64,000 bases of DNA from Punica granatum. Lineage: Eukaryota; Streptophyta; Magnoliopsida; Myrtales; Lythraceae. Positions within the stretch are counted from its first letter, which is position 1. Every line of letters starts with the position of its first letter. The stretch spans positions 33,884,811 through 33,948,810 of the forward strand of contig NC_045128.1 of assembly GCF_007655135.1 (NCBI RefSeq). The letters run 5' to 3'. The notes beneath the pieces were generated by a model, which had not been told where the DNA came from, did not search any database, and saw only the letters and a list, made by a program, of their open reading frames with translations. Positions 49,234 to 61,888 of the stretch are shown in pieces. The translations under genes and the position numbers were made by a program.

Positions 49234-51248
49234 TCAAACAGCCCGATGAGGAGGAGGAAGGCCCTTCTGGTTCCTACTTCCATTAGTCTGCATCAACAAA
49301 TTAGAAAGAGAGAGGAGACCTTATCAATTTTCTTCGCATTTGATGCATATCAAATGGAAATGCTTTTCTCCGTGATCTTGGATTTATTAGTATAATGTAC
49401 TCACCTCGTATGATGCGAGTGATCTGCAGTAGTTTATGGTCGTGAGCACCGTGCTGGTGGACCCACACTCGCTGTCCTTAAGGGACATGTTCGACTTATC
49501 GAGCTTGATTGACCATGGATACTGGTAGTTCTGAGCAGCCGACCCCACGTGGGAGGACGATCGTTGCATCCTGACAGCCCGGAGGACGTTCCTTCCCTCC
49601 ATGGATGCCCTCCTCAAGCTCCGCTGCCTCTCGAAGTACTCTGGCCTCTGCTTCGGTGCGCTCTGGGACCGGGCCTTGGCCCGCGATGACTCTGTGTTGG
49701 CCATGTAGTTCGGGTAGAGCGGGTAGTCGTAGGATAAGGATTCGGCATAATCCGACTTGGGGAAGGAGAAGGGGACTCGTGAGGTGTCGACCTTGGCTAG
49801 GGCGGAGTAGCACTGGGGACTGCTCTGGACTGTGCCGAGAGAGTTGTAATCCTCAAAGTGGGCGCTGCAGGTTCTCGGGCTCATTTCCATGAGAGCTGAT
49901 GGGGTCGGAGAAATCCGGTTGATTTCTTGTTTTGAGTATGCCGAGAATCTGTGATCAGGTTGTTCAGCCTGTGGGTGGTTGTTGGAATAGCTGCTTCGGC
50001 TCTTTGCGATTGGGGTCCTCAGTTCCCCGATATCCATTTCGACAATCTTTATGTTTTCCTCTGCTCCTTTGTCCATCTCCTAAGCATAGAAAAATGATCT
50101 CAGATCAGCTTAAGCCTTGACATCAGTTGCCGGATTTTCAGTGGTCTATATAAAACGCTAAGAAGACAGTGTAGTTTACGTGATTGACGTGTCTGAAGCG
50201 CTCATCCCTAGTGGATCTTCGATGGGTGGATGTCCTGGAATTGACAGATTTTGATTCCTCAATCATTCGGAGCCTCTGGACCCGAGCTTGAGTTTGGACA
50301 GTGACCAGAGCTTGCATACACCGGAGGGTAGCAGTGGCTTGTCTTCTCACCAGGTGACCCCTCACCAGTGCCTGCAGCTTCACTAGTCCTCTCAATGCCC
50401 GCAATGCCTTCCTCGCCTGCGATGACAATCGAAATGGACCACATTGTTTCAGGACCCTATAATTGCTTAGGACTATAAAATTCCTAGAGATCTTCAAGTG
50501 AGATTCACGTTCTGGTGGATTGCTTCATGTGACTAGACTTGTTGAGCCGTGCACCGATAACTTTTACACTCAGAATGCAAATAGATTTCTATCCACAAGA
50601 CACTCAGGATTTATACTTTGCTCGGATCCCCGGAATGTCCTGAAGCAGTCTAGGATTTACTCAGAGCTTCCTAGGATCCTTAAACAATGACTAACTCTCA
50701 AAATTTCTCCGAACATCCTTTAATGTTATATGATAAGAGAACTGACTTCTATAATTACGACGCAACTCGACAGTAGCATTTGGAATTACCAGATAAGACC
50801 GGTAGGTTGACTGAATCCTTATGGCAGCAGCCTCCACCAGGGGGCTGGCATTTGGACTGGCTGCCTCTGTCAGCCGGATCACGGCTGCTGCCGCCTGGGC
50901 TGCTGCAACAGCTGCATCTGCTGCCACCGCTGTAGCTGCAGCCACAGCCAGAGCATGCTTCTTCTGCTCGCTCTCGGACTCCAATGCTCCATGGCGGGCC
51001 GACACAGATGAAGAGGCAGGCGTCTGCTCCAAGGCCGAGCTCGAGTCCTTAAGAGCAGCCGATGTGGCTGAGGACCGTTGGAAGCTCCACCTCCTCTTCT
51101 CCCTTGGGGTTGACGGGGCGAATGGGATAGGAGTTGTTCCGTTTTCTGCCAGCGCTGGCGCCGAGGATTGCTTGTTATTGTTCTTGTCCTTGTCTTTGTC
51201 CTTCTTCCTAGCCAAGAATTGCTTGAGCCATTTGCCTGGTTTCCCCAT
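49234..51248 (-). CDS. IQ67-domain (IQD) calmodulin-binding scaffold protein
   Basis: Exons in transcription order: 51248-50790, 50416-50180, 50079-49405, 49287-49234, GT-AG and in phase, 474 residues. If the last intron is retained the protein ends at 49387 with 462 residues. The N-terminus is basic ([16 protein letters not shown]) with an Ala-rich helix at about 105-130. The IQ67 domain (about 142-210) contains [11 protein letters not shown] and [15 protein letters not shown], with the exon junction after the first IQ motif, as usual in this family. A Ser/Arg-rich tail has the [14 protein letters not shown] motif. IQDs bind calmodulin, microtubules and kinesin light chain-related proteins. 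Context suggests the IQD19 position (At4g14750). Confidence 0.9.
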
Positions 51249-53018
51249 CTTCAGCTCTCCTTGTCAAAACCTTCTTCAGCTCTTCAAGATTGTCATGATA
51301 CCAAGAAATGATTGAATTTTATAAAGGGATCTCTTCTCTTCTCTTCTATTCTCCCACCCTTTGGCTGTGTAGTTGAAGAGTAGTAGACAGAGAGTACAAT
51401 GGACATTGAATGGTCTCTGTCTTGCTTATTACAACACATCACAAACACACCATTCTTCCCATATTGCTTATATTTTCATTTTTTTTTCTTTTTTTGGGGT
51501 TGACAGCCTATCTCTTACTATTCCATTGCCCCTCTGAGTCTCTCTCTCTTTCCCTATCATTAACTAATGTGTTCAGAGAAGAGAAGTATTTGTTCCTTTG
51601 CAGTGTCAATAGAAAAATACATTTGTCCTGTGAAAGAGAAAGTGGAGGAAGCTGCCTAAGTAAGCCACTCTCACTACACTCCTTATCTTGAGATCAATGG
51701 CAGAGATTCCTTGCCTCCCATTGAATTCTTTTAGGTTCCCCCATCTTTTGCCCACCAGTTGAAATTAGTATTATGACGTAATCATGTCCTCATGATTAAA
51801 TTAAATCTCTAATAATGAAATACCGTATACAATTCCCATCTACGAAACTATTAATTTTCAAGGACTTGCGCTAATTAGACGTTGCTACATATAATTAACC
51901 GAGCATCTCAGAGAGTTTGCAAGCAACATAGAGCGTTCCGTGTAATGACTCATGTATTACTTTCCAAGATTTTGCAATCCTACACAACATAATCCTTACA
52001 CCCGAGCATGTCTCGTATATATTTAGATCTTGAGCATCTATATGTTCTAGTCAGTGTCGTAACCTCGGTTAAAATATACTAGAAAACTTATCCTAAAGAT
52101 TAATAAAGTGGGATGAAGATTAAATGGGGGTGTAAGGAAGGGGATCGGAGGACCATGTGAGAAGGGGTCAAGAACATGGCAGAATCCGTGTAAAATACTC
52201 ATTTTTTAAAAAAAAAAAATTAGACGGATCGGGAAGGAGATGTGAAGTCCACTTGGAGATCCAATTTGGGGTCGACATGGAAGTATTATTTAATCAGAAG
52301 CTCAATCGGGAAGGAAGAGGAAGATCCCCTCCCCCTCGCCCTTGGGGTTTGGGCTAATGGCTTGTGAGGAACATGGGACCCATCGATTGTACTGCCAAAC
52401 AGCTTCGCACGTGCCCCATTCCCTTGCCCTCTACTTTCCTTTGGGATCTGCGTCCTCTATCGTTCCATCAATCGCTAGACGAAATGTATCTTTTTTAGTG
52501 GAGGACCCGTCAATCCAATTCAATAATAGAAAATGATTCCCGTGACGTACCAATAGAACTTTTCCTAATTATGGAACTTTGCGTTAGCTATAGCAAGGAG
52601 ATTCTAACACAAGAAGATTCATCTCTAAAACGATCGAGATTCCCATAAACCTGGGGACATGCTAGATCCACATATGGTTTAATCCTAGAATTCATTCATT
52701 ATCCACCTCGTACAATCGTACTAATCCGCGTGGAGATAACATGTCTTTTGTTCTTTGTAACAATGTTGCAATACATTTACCTTGCCAGCCTAGTCGTTGG
52801 TAGCGACCTGAACCCTCCGGCTACGTTCGACCGTCGACTGCGCGTTGTTGTTTTATAAAAGACAGGCTAGGTGGGGTAGGAAGATAGGAGCCTTTATGTC
52901 CCCTGGACTTAGTGAGATACTGTTTTATGTGATGGAGACGACAGAATGAAGAGTGGTCGTTGGGAGGATGACAAAGCCACATAGTCATCCACATAATGGG
53001 AAGTATCTACGAATTTAA
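51249..53018. other. IQD promoter side and intergenic DNA
   Basis: Pyrimidine-rich repeats (TCTTCTCTTCTC near 51331-51350) are probably the IQD leader in GA form on its own strand. The rest shows no gene or element I can support. Confidence 0.45.
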
Positions 53019-53249
53019 TGGATTGTTTAGTTTGTGAATGTAATTTTAAAATCACAATTTTAATCTAATTCTATTCATAACAAAACAAAATAATTTATAC
53101 AAAATCAAAGAGTGGGTTCCATTTATACTACTTTTTTTCATAACAAAACAAAATAATTCATACAAAATCAAACGGTGGACCCCATTTATACCACTCTTTT
53201 TCAAAATCAAAATCTAATTTTAAAATCTTACTATGAAACCAAACGCAGC
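53019..53249. repeat. MITE, family B copy 1
   Basis: Ends GGATTGTTTAGTTTGTG and ACCAAACGCAGC are inverted. The interior has two tandem copies of AACAAAACAAAATAATT(T/C)A with TACAAAATCAAA. It is the same family as 57302-57531 in the opposite orientation. Confidence 0.7.
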
Positions 53250-56200
53250 ATAAATTTGGCTAGAGAGACCATAAATAGACTTTGTGTGTCCTACGTCCGT
53301 TCTAGCAAGAGAGAGCCCACACTTAATTACCTTGGGAGGTACAATTGTGATGGTTGAGTCTTTGTTAGCAAAGTAAGTCAAGTCTCCCACCAATTACCAA
53401 AAAAATAAAAATAAAAATAAAGTCTCCCACCAGTCACATAACAATCTTCCCTAAGTCAAGTACCAAAAATTTGACAAACATATTCCGGAACAATTACAGT
53501 TGTTGATAGTTGTGATTTCAGTTTAAGGATAGTCATTAGTCTACACCAAAAAGTTATATTAGAGAAAAAGATTAAATCTAAGAAGCTATTCATTTTGGAG
53601 GAGAAATTACATGAGAAACCTTCCAAATTTTATTTGGGAGGATCAAAAATTAGTTGGAGCTCCGTACGATGCGTAAGTACCATAAATAAAGGAGTAGTTT
53701 GCGAGTTAAGGCCTACAAGAACAAGAAAAGAATGTGGCCTTCTTCTTAATTTGTCATTGACATTAATTAACTCACTAATCACTTGAAATTCACACCTTAA
53801 GATGTTAGATTGGGATAATGAAGATAAATTATCAACCCAATCTTTTTAGGAACTGTCAAGCTAGAGAGAGATCAGAGAGACACACAGACATGACAGGCAA
53901 AGATCCTTGAGACTTTGACAGCCATAATTTGTTTTCTTCAATTACTGTACCCATGAATATATATCTATCGGTTTCTTTTATTTTTATTTTTAAAAAAGAT
54001 GTTATAACAATATTACGCACCAAAAAATGGCAGACCACTTAGCAATGAATAATTAATCCTGCTATGAATCCCATAAACTAATCGAGAAGCCTATTGGAAG
54101 TCAAGAATAAGAGAGTTAATCTCGTATCAGAAAATTGAGAATGTATCTCTGAATATATAAGATGATTGGATCATACGATCCTATTACTTCAAATTTTTGG
54201 ATTGTACACGGACTCAGTCACTTGTAAACTTCGCTCGCGGTCGGTTGTGAAGGGTAAGGCATGTAGCATGTGATGGCAAATATGGAAAATCACAGTTCAG
54301 CACATGAAGACGAGTTTTGAAATTTTAAGAACATGAGTTAATCCTATATCGAAAATAATTGAAAAACAAAAATCTCTAGATATATCGGAAGATCCTCTTA
54401 TCTATTTGGGCCGTACATGCATGGTATCATGTTAATCTCATACCCTCGTATCACAATCACCTCTTGACACCGAAAACGCACTATATCGACGAGAATGACA
54501 AAAGGGTAATTAAATTGTCTCGATATGCTCAGGGTAACGATAACCATATCACAACGGAAATTATAAAAGCATGCATGGGCATTGTTTGATCGAGAAATAT
54601 CGAATCCATACATCAGACAAATGCTAACCCTACCGTCACAATCATCGTCCATGGCTTGTCTATAATAATAATACACCGAGGAGGAGCTATCGGGATTAAA
54701 TTAGTTGTCAATCACGTGGAGTGTTTTATGTTTGTTTTAATCTCCATTAACTCCTCTTTGCCCCTACATATGTACCAAGGAGGCCCTCAGCTAGAACTCA
54801 CTTGTACCACGCTGTCCTATTGCCCTAACGTTCTTAAAGATTGTAGCCGACACATCTTCTAATTATCCGATACATGTTGGACGCCTTTTCTCAAATTGCA
54901 CCGATTCATTTCAATCTGGCATATATTGGCCGTGCCGGGCCTGGTCACTGAAGGGCTTTATTATATCATTCTTTATTTTTTATTTTTTTGCATAGATAAA
55001 ATATAGCGTAGATATACATTTTTTTTCCCAAGAAAGTACAACATTAGTTGTAGAATCCTTTGCTAGTAAATTCCAAGAAGACCGCCTTCTGAAGTCACCA
55101 GCGGTCTGGATGGTGCGGTGGTGGCCAGTTGAGGGGACCCCACGACCCCTCTTCTTCTCCAATCTTTTCTCCCACCAAATTCTTATGTGTCATTTTGCGT
55201 AAAAGAAAAAAGTGAGAATATTTGCAAAATTTTGAAACAAATTCGGTTTTTGATGTCGTCGTCACTTTTTTCAGTACCCGAAAATAAGTTGGAATATTGA
55301 AGAAGTGCCTTATTTTAATTGTAATTAAATATAAATAATTGAGTTGTTGTTTTTTCTTTATCTTTTTTTCTATACTTTCACAACTACAAAGGTCCCAAAA
55401 GTCAAAATTTCAAATACAAGGTAACAGTTCCATCACTTTTTTTTTCCTGCATAGCAATTCACATTGCACTTGATAATTAAATTTAATTTGATTTGAGGAG
55501 ATAAAAATAAAAGTAGTTGGAAAAAAAATAATTAATGTATTGTTGAATTGAGGAAAAAAATATTAAATAGTTGAGAGAATTTAATAATTGTGTTGTTAAA
55601 TTGAAGAAAAAGTATAGAATAATTGAGAGAATTTAGTATTAAAAAAATTATTGTAATAATATATAAGAAAAATTATGATAGAGAATTTGAAAAAATAAAA
55701 ATATAATAATTATGTTGTTAAATTGAGAGAAAAGTAAAGTAAAGTTAAATTCGATTCGATAAATAAACCAAGCAAAATGGAATATGTCTATTATTTATCT
55801 TCCAAAAGATTCTCTTTTATATTTGTTTTAACTTTTGAATTAGAAACCCTTTTTTCTTATGCAAAGAGGAAGAAAGATGAATATTAATTATGCCCTGCAT
55901 TTTCATGTCTTTAGTTAATCTGACTTGCACTGGTTTAGATTTTGCACTGTAAATAAATACAAACCAGAGTCCGTGCTCGTGCAACTGCGCGCACTTGCAA
56001 AATTGTTTATTAAGATAATATATATCGTCAGGAGATGGACTATTGACACAAAACATAGATATTGACGGGAGGTAAGGCATGGTAATATTTCAATCAAAGT
56101 AAAATTTTAATTTCCTAAGTTTGGGTAGTAAAAATAAACACGCACCCAAAGTTTAAATATCAAAGAGTAACTTGCTTCTATTGTTTGATCAAAATTATTA

Positions 56201-56830
56201 TATTTTTCTTTCCAATTACAATGAAGGCTCATTGGCTTAGTATATAAAAAAATAAAAAATATAGCAAATAAGAAATGTGAATAGTCTCGCTATGAAACTC
56301 AAATATGAAATCTCAATTATTAGATGGTGTTACCTTCTCAACTCTTTTTGTTGGTTGAAAACTATAGTCATAAGATAATAGAGAAGAAAAAACAAAACTA
56401 CAATAAGATAACATATCCATATTTCCGTGCATCCCAGAATTTGATTGCTCATGGAGTTTTTGGATACTGAAAGCCCTTACTAATTGGTGATGGAGTTGGA
56501 ACAAGATGCTGCAGCTGCGACGTTTAATAAAACCATTTATCAGGTATAATGTGTGTTTAGGTGAGAGCATTTTCTCTTAGCATGACCCACGACTATTGGA
56601 CATATCTCTCTCTCGGATTATTGTTCGAAGGAATTTTTATGCTTCCCAACTATTGGAAAAGACATAAAGGTAAATTATGTTCTAAAGTCTGGTAGATATG
56701 AATGGCCTCGAACATCCGACGTCCAAGCGAGGAATTGAAGTTAGTAATGTCTGCTCTCCAGTTGCAGTAGCAAGATACTATCATTTGGACTGAATCTAGA
56801 TCTAGACAATTTACTTCTACCCTAGCTTGG
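53250..56830. other. AT-rich intergenic DNA with a degraded family C MITE
   Basis: No gene is supported. About 55480-55790 resembles the family C MITE of 4.28 kb (TTGAATTGAGGAAAAAA, AATAATTGTGTTGTTAAATT). Remaining frames are short and without domains. Confidence 0.5.
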
Positions 56831-56839
56831 GAGCAACTC

Positions 56840-57300
56840 TAAACAAAAGAAGCAAAGGTTGGATAGGATAAAGCAATTTGTTTCATGTGAAACATTCAAA
56901 TGGCCTCTTTTATTTGTTGGTTTGCTTTGAAAGTTAGGCTTGCTAGAAAAGAGAAACTACTGGAATTGGGACTTACTGTAACGGTTTGAATTCCGTAGTT
57001 TGGAACTTGAATTCTATAGTTTACAACTTGAATTTTGAGACCATATGTTCTTTACATGTCCAATTACTCATGCTCTTTGGAGGAGTATTCTAAACAGGTT
57101 TGATGTTCGCAAACAAGTTGAGAATTTGGCATATGAAATGAAATGGGTTTATCATTTTAAAGGCCAAAAGCTTGATTATATTGTATTGCGCTTATGCTGG
57201 ACTGCTATGTTTATCAAATATGGTGGGCATAAAACGCTCATGTTTTTCAACAGAAACGCATCATTGTTTTCTCTCTTTTGCAATAGATTAATAACTTATG
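56840..57300 (+). mobile_element. LINE remnant, zf-RVT fragment
   Basis: The frame at 57036-57300 reads HMFFTCPITHALWRSIL, with the spacing seen in the zinc-binding region of plant LINE reverse transcriptases, then FKGQKLDYIVLRLCW. This is the same landmark pair (WRS, KLD) as in the 5-6 kb remnant. Upstream, LLVCFESX-like broken coding supports a frameshifted continuation. A family B MITE abuts its 3' side. Confidence 0.6.
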
Positions 57301-57301
57301 C

Positions 57302-57531
57302 TGCGTTTGGTTTTAAAGTATGATTTTAAAATCAGATTTTGATTTTGAAAAAGAGTAGTATAAATGGGGCCTACCATTTGACTTTGTATAAATTATTTTG
57401 TTTTGTTGTGAAAAAAAGTGGTATAAATGGGGCTTACTTTTTGACTTTGTATGAGTTATTTTGTTTTGTTGTAGGTAGAAGTAGGTTAAAGTTATGATTT
57501 TAAAATCACATTTGCAAACCAAACAAGCCAT
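57302..57531. repeat. MITE, family B copy 2
   Basis: Ends TGCTGCGTTTGGTTTTAAAG and CAAACCAAACAAGCCA are inverted. The interior repeats TTTGACTTTGTAT(A/G)A twice, matching 53019-53249 in reverse. The segment is open in one frame, giving a spurious 72-residue peptide on the minus strand. Confidence 0.75.
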
Positions 57532-58226
57532 TAAAGTTCGATCTATTCCGAATCTATAGTTTAAATTTAGATTCTCTTTAACTGCTTGGAAAATTTTGGT
57601 CTTGGTGTTAATAGTCTTCTTTAATGGTTCTCTTTGGACAAGTATATTATGTACATTCTCTCAGATTTCATCACTTATATAAATAAAAAAAAGTTTTGAT
57701 TCTTCCTTGTTTATTACATGATTTTCAAGGATAGGATAGGATCATTAGGCTTGCTTTTGGTTTTCGATAACTTAATTTTGTGTAATGATTACAAATGTTG
57801 ACAAATATATGGATGTGTGAGAATATATATTTATATATAGATGTAAAAATATATAATGAATTTATTATTAAAAAATTCATTATAAAATCAGTTAGGAAAA
57901 TGTACGAATGAAATATTATTATTAAATAGAAAAAAAAAAGATAAAACAGTTATGATTGGAGTGTTAAATTTAAAAAATAATTAAGTTGAGTTGGGTAGAA
58001 TAAAATTTATTATTTAAAAAACCAAACAAATCCGGAAATCTCTTAAACTGAAACAGCCATTACGGCTGTTGGCAGAACTCTTTAGTTTAGTCTTTCGCTT
58101 CTCGGAAGAGGTCAAATTTCGATTGCGAGGATCCGCAGGAAAGTTTGACTTTTCCTCAATGTATTCATCGGATGACAAGCTGGGCCAATAGATTTTGCAT
58201 CTCATTCTCAAATTGAGAGAGTAGAA
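57532..58226. other. AT-rich spacer before the RING pseudogene
   Basis: No gene or classified element is seen. 58050-58226 is less AT-rich and probably the old leader of the RING paralogue. Confidence 0.5.
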
Positions 58227-58858
58227 ATGGCGTCAATGTCGCTTGGAGTTCTGGTGGCTCTGAGGAGGAGACTGCTCCAGACCCGCCGAGGAGACCAACT
58301 CGTCAGCGGCCGGGAGTACTTGAGCAAGAGAACCGAGTCGCTGGAAGTGGCAAGCTCCGAGATGGACGAGGTCACCCTGACGGCCTGCTGGAGGCTAGAG
58401 CAGAAGCTCGGGTCTGGTACCTTTATCAATATTCTTCAACAAATTATGCCTGCCTTTCCATTAACTAATTAGAATGACTGAACCGTCTTTTATTATATCT
58501 TTGTTATTGTCTGTCCGCTATATATAAATTTGTCGTTGAAGTTCCAGAATCTGAAGTTTTTCGATGAATAAACTGACAGAACGATAAAGGATCATCTGAT
58601 TCATCTGCAACCGAGTAGGGATGGAGGAGACGAGCAGATCAGGTGAGAAGGCGAGCTCAAGGAGACTGCTGGGTAAGACGTGGAAGTTTGCAACTCAACA
58701 GGTTACATAAGTCAGGGACGACGAAAAGTGTGGGCGGTTTGTTTGGATAATCTCCGGGGAGGCGAGCAGCGAGTAATAGATCTTCCATGCTCCTACAAGT
58801 ACCATTCTGAGTGACTCCTTCGGTGGATTACTGATCATCCGCATTGCCCTGTTGTAGG
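58227..58858 (+). pseudogene. Decayed paralogue of the RING-H2 gene
   Basis: Exon 1 is open (MASMSLGVLVALRRRLLQT...) and aligns with the intact gene at 61.9 kb. The donor AAGGT of the intact gene is AACAA here. In exon 2 a net 2-nt deletion near 58640 shifts the frame into stops. The first RING cysteine codon TGC is TGG (58729). An extra 4 nt shift the frame just before it, and the sixth ligand codon TGT is TGA (about 58811). Synonymous-looking differences are common, so the duplication is not recent. No functional RING can be made from it. Confidence 0.9.
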
Positions 58859-58861
58859 ACA

Positions 58862-59233
58862 CCGATATAATTATAGGGGTTTTACCTAAAATGGTCCATG
58901 GTTTGTCCGTTTTGTCAAATCTATCATATGTTTTTTTTGATCAAATATATCCCATGGTTTACTTTTTACATCAAATCTATCCCGACGTTATCTTTTCCGT
59001 CGACATCTAACGGCCGTGCTGACGTGGCACGTGGAGAGATAGTGGGCCACACTTGCCACGTAGTCGCCACGTCAGCACGGCCGTTAGATGTCGACGGAAA
59101 AGATAACGCCGGGATAAATTTGATGTAAAAAGTAAACCATGGGATAGATTTGACAAAAAAAAGTATATGATAGATTTGACAAAACGGGCAAACCATGAGC
59201 CATTTTAGGTAAATACCCCTATAATTAAATCGG
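58862..59233. repeat. Palindromic foldback element between RING copies
   Basis: The left arm (from CCGATATAATTATAGGGG) and right arm (to CCCCTATAATTAAATCGG) are nearly perfect reverse complements over more than 150 bp each. The centre is near 59045, around a GC-rich loop (GCACGTGGAGAGATAGTGGG). It lies directly after the pseudogene RING codons. Both strands carry the same start of a frame (MVCPFCQIYH), a by-product of the palindrome. Confidence 0.9.
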
Positions 59234-59237
59234 CTAG

Positions 59238-59400
59238 ATCATCCCACAAGTACCATCCTCAGTGTCTACTTCCGTGGCTCGCCGATCATCAGCATTTGCC
59301 CCTGTTCTAGGATGCCATTTAATTAATTCTGATACTAAATCGGCAGGTTAAAGAGATCGTTTGTTCATGCTAGCTTAGAGGATTAGGCTGTAACAATTAA
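59238..59400 (+). pseudogene. Third, partial RING copy (last RING codons plus 3' flank)
   Basis: CCCACAAGTACCATCCTCAG and TGCCCCTGTTCTAGGATGCC align with the end of the intact RING gene. The homology continues into its 3' flank (TAGAGGATTAGGCTGTAACA against TAGAGGATAAGCTTGTAACA). This copy keeps TGT where the neighbouring pseudogene has TGA, so the two were not one uninterrupted copy. No 5' part is present. Confidence 0.75.
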
Positions 59401-61888
59401 TTGTATGCATATGTTTGATTTTTCAGTTCGTAGATTTGCATTTCATTCTCCATTTCCATTAAGGGAAATATTTGCCCTATTGGCAACTTTCCTAGTAAGA
59501 AACGTCCACACTTGAAACAGATATCGTAATCCTACCTTCATAATCATCATATATCCCTGAATGAATTTGTGATTAGGTTACATGTCATGTATCGGATTTT
59601 TTTTCCTATAAAAAAAATAAATATGATGAGAAGTTTTGTGAACAATAAATATTTCGAGGAGGATTAGATTAGTCGTCAATCACGGGGTATGTTTTCTGCA
59701 TGTTTCCATCCCTTTTTACTTCTCTTGGCCTCTCTTTTCTTTGTTTTGTTCATTTCCCCCTGGCTTTTTAGTTCATTTCCGAGACTCGTACGTCCCTCTT
59801 ATATATTGATTAATTGTCTCCATTGCATCCTCTAATTATCTGTACAATTTAAACCTAAAACATCGATCCTGAAGACCTATCCTCAATTTGGACGGGGTCA
59901 TCTCGATCCAAAGGTCGGGCATAAATATCGCATTTTTTTCCTCTTTATCACGGGTTGGGCGGGGTTGCTAGAATGCTTTTCCGCTTATCATGTATATAAT
60001 CTTTTTTCCCGTAGAAGACACTTTGCTTCATAGCCTTCCGTAATATCACTTTGCTGATCATTAACAGTTAATTTGTTTCATTTCATAATTCTCTTTGCAT
60101 TTTTTTCATTTTCTATAATTTTTTATTTTATTGAGTTTTCAAAATTGTTATATTATAATTCACTACTAGGACAATGCCCGCGGGTTGGAAAAAGGTCATT
60201 TGGCAAATAGAAATGATAGGTTTGGTTCAATTTCTGAAAATATGTTATAATTTAAGACACAATGTAATATGCTCGTGAATTTCAAGCAATTATTGAAAGA
60301 ATGAATTTTCATTAAAAGCATAATCTATACTATCCAGTGCATATTAGCATATATAATTTATTTTTAAAATTAAAGTATATAGGGTGCAACTCTCACACAT
60401 TGTTGCGAGTCGAAATTTTTTAGTTTATTGTAATATTTATGTAATAACTAATATGGAGTATAATTAAAACTAATGAAAAAATTACATTATAATGTGAAAA
60501 TTATGAATTTTCAATTGATATCAAATGATCCAAAAGTACTTTTAAAAGAGTTTTACCAATTTATATTTCATATGGTATATAAGGTAATATTTTGACTTGC
60601 TAATCTTAATTTGAATTTCAATAATTCTAATTAGAAACATAAGATCGTAATACAATATGCTTTAAGTGGCCCGATAATTCTAAAAGATTGAATTTTACAT
60701 ATATTAGTCGCTCCATATTCATTAGAAGCACCTCATCGTAACAACAAAGTCCATAACAAAAATGAATAAGTTTTGCGTTTCATTGAAAAAATAATGCTAT
60801 TTCTAATATTACAAATAAAAAAGACCATCTAAATTGGTGATAATTTGAAAATGTTTTTTTTATCAAAGTGGATTGGTTATAGGGATTCAACACTTGTATC
60901 ACAAATCTTCTATATTAAATCACCGAAAACAATATAGAAAAATACTCCCTCATAGGTAACCTGCACGATCTATAGCTAAACTTACATGTTACATAGACTT
61001 ACAGAGTATTCACATTATAGAGATAGTGGGGTAAAATCCAAACACCCCATTATAAAAAGAAAAAAAATGAAACTGAAATTGGAAAAAAAAAAAGGGAGAG
61101 AGGCGCGAGTGCCAAAAAGCCACTCACTCGCCCCCGCAATCCACGTTTAAGATTTTCATTGTTTCAGATAAGATGTTTAAGATTTTTGAATTATTTTATA
61201 ATTAATGTTATAAATTAAAAACTACAAGCGATAAGGATCAACCTGCACACTTTTAGAAATATTAATTGATAATGTGATGGCAATTAATTACGAAAGAACA
61301 ATATGATACTAGATAGATTCGTTAGTGGTCAAAGTGACACGCTTTTGGAAATATCAAGTGTGATGTAAATTATACATCAGTGACCAAACTGACACTTGAC
61401 AAAATGTTTTTGGGCAAAGTGTTATCTTTTCTTCTTCTTCTTTTTCCATAGATTAAAAATTACATATACATTGTATATTTCATATTATTATATTTTTTTC
61501 TAGAAAAAAGTGCACGATATTAGTTAATCCTAGGCCCAACAATGGAGATTATGGCATTGGGCCAAAGTATGGGCCCGCAGGGGGAAGAAGTTCCCGAATT
61601 ACTTCTTCTTTGTTTTCCCTTTTCTCTGGAATATTGAAAATTTCAGGGAAATTTCTCAGAAACAGGCGGTTATGGTGGCGGAAGGATTGAAGTTATGGCG
61701 GAAGGGAAGCTTCCTCTGGTCTTTCCCTTCCCCAAAGAGGCCAAAACCGGGAGGTGAGAAAGCTTGCACGAAAGTTCACCTCTCTTGAATATTCATCACA
61801 TCAGTTTTCAACAGGACTGGCTGCATTATAGATCTGCATCCCGTCGTCGAAGGGCCGGAGGGATTCTTTTCCAGATTGAGAGACGAAA
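59401..61888. other. AT-rich intergenic DNA
   Basis: No gene is seen between the partial RING copy and the intact gene. A possible Helitron 3' terminus on the minus strand lies at 60166-60184. 61545-61888 is probably the promoter and leader of the RING gene, with GGGCCAAAG and TGGGCCCGC (site II-like) near 61560-61577. Confidence 0.45.
60166..60184 (-). mobile_element. Possible Helitron 3' end
   Basis: On the minus strand the order is palindrome CCCGCGGG, 7 nt, CTAG, then T. This is the arrangement of Helitron 3' ends (short hairpin, then CTRR, insertion before T). The 5' end (TC...) was not found, so the element body, which would extend to higher coordinates, is undefined. Confidence 0.3.
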
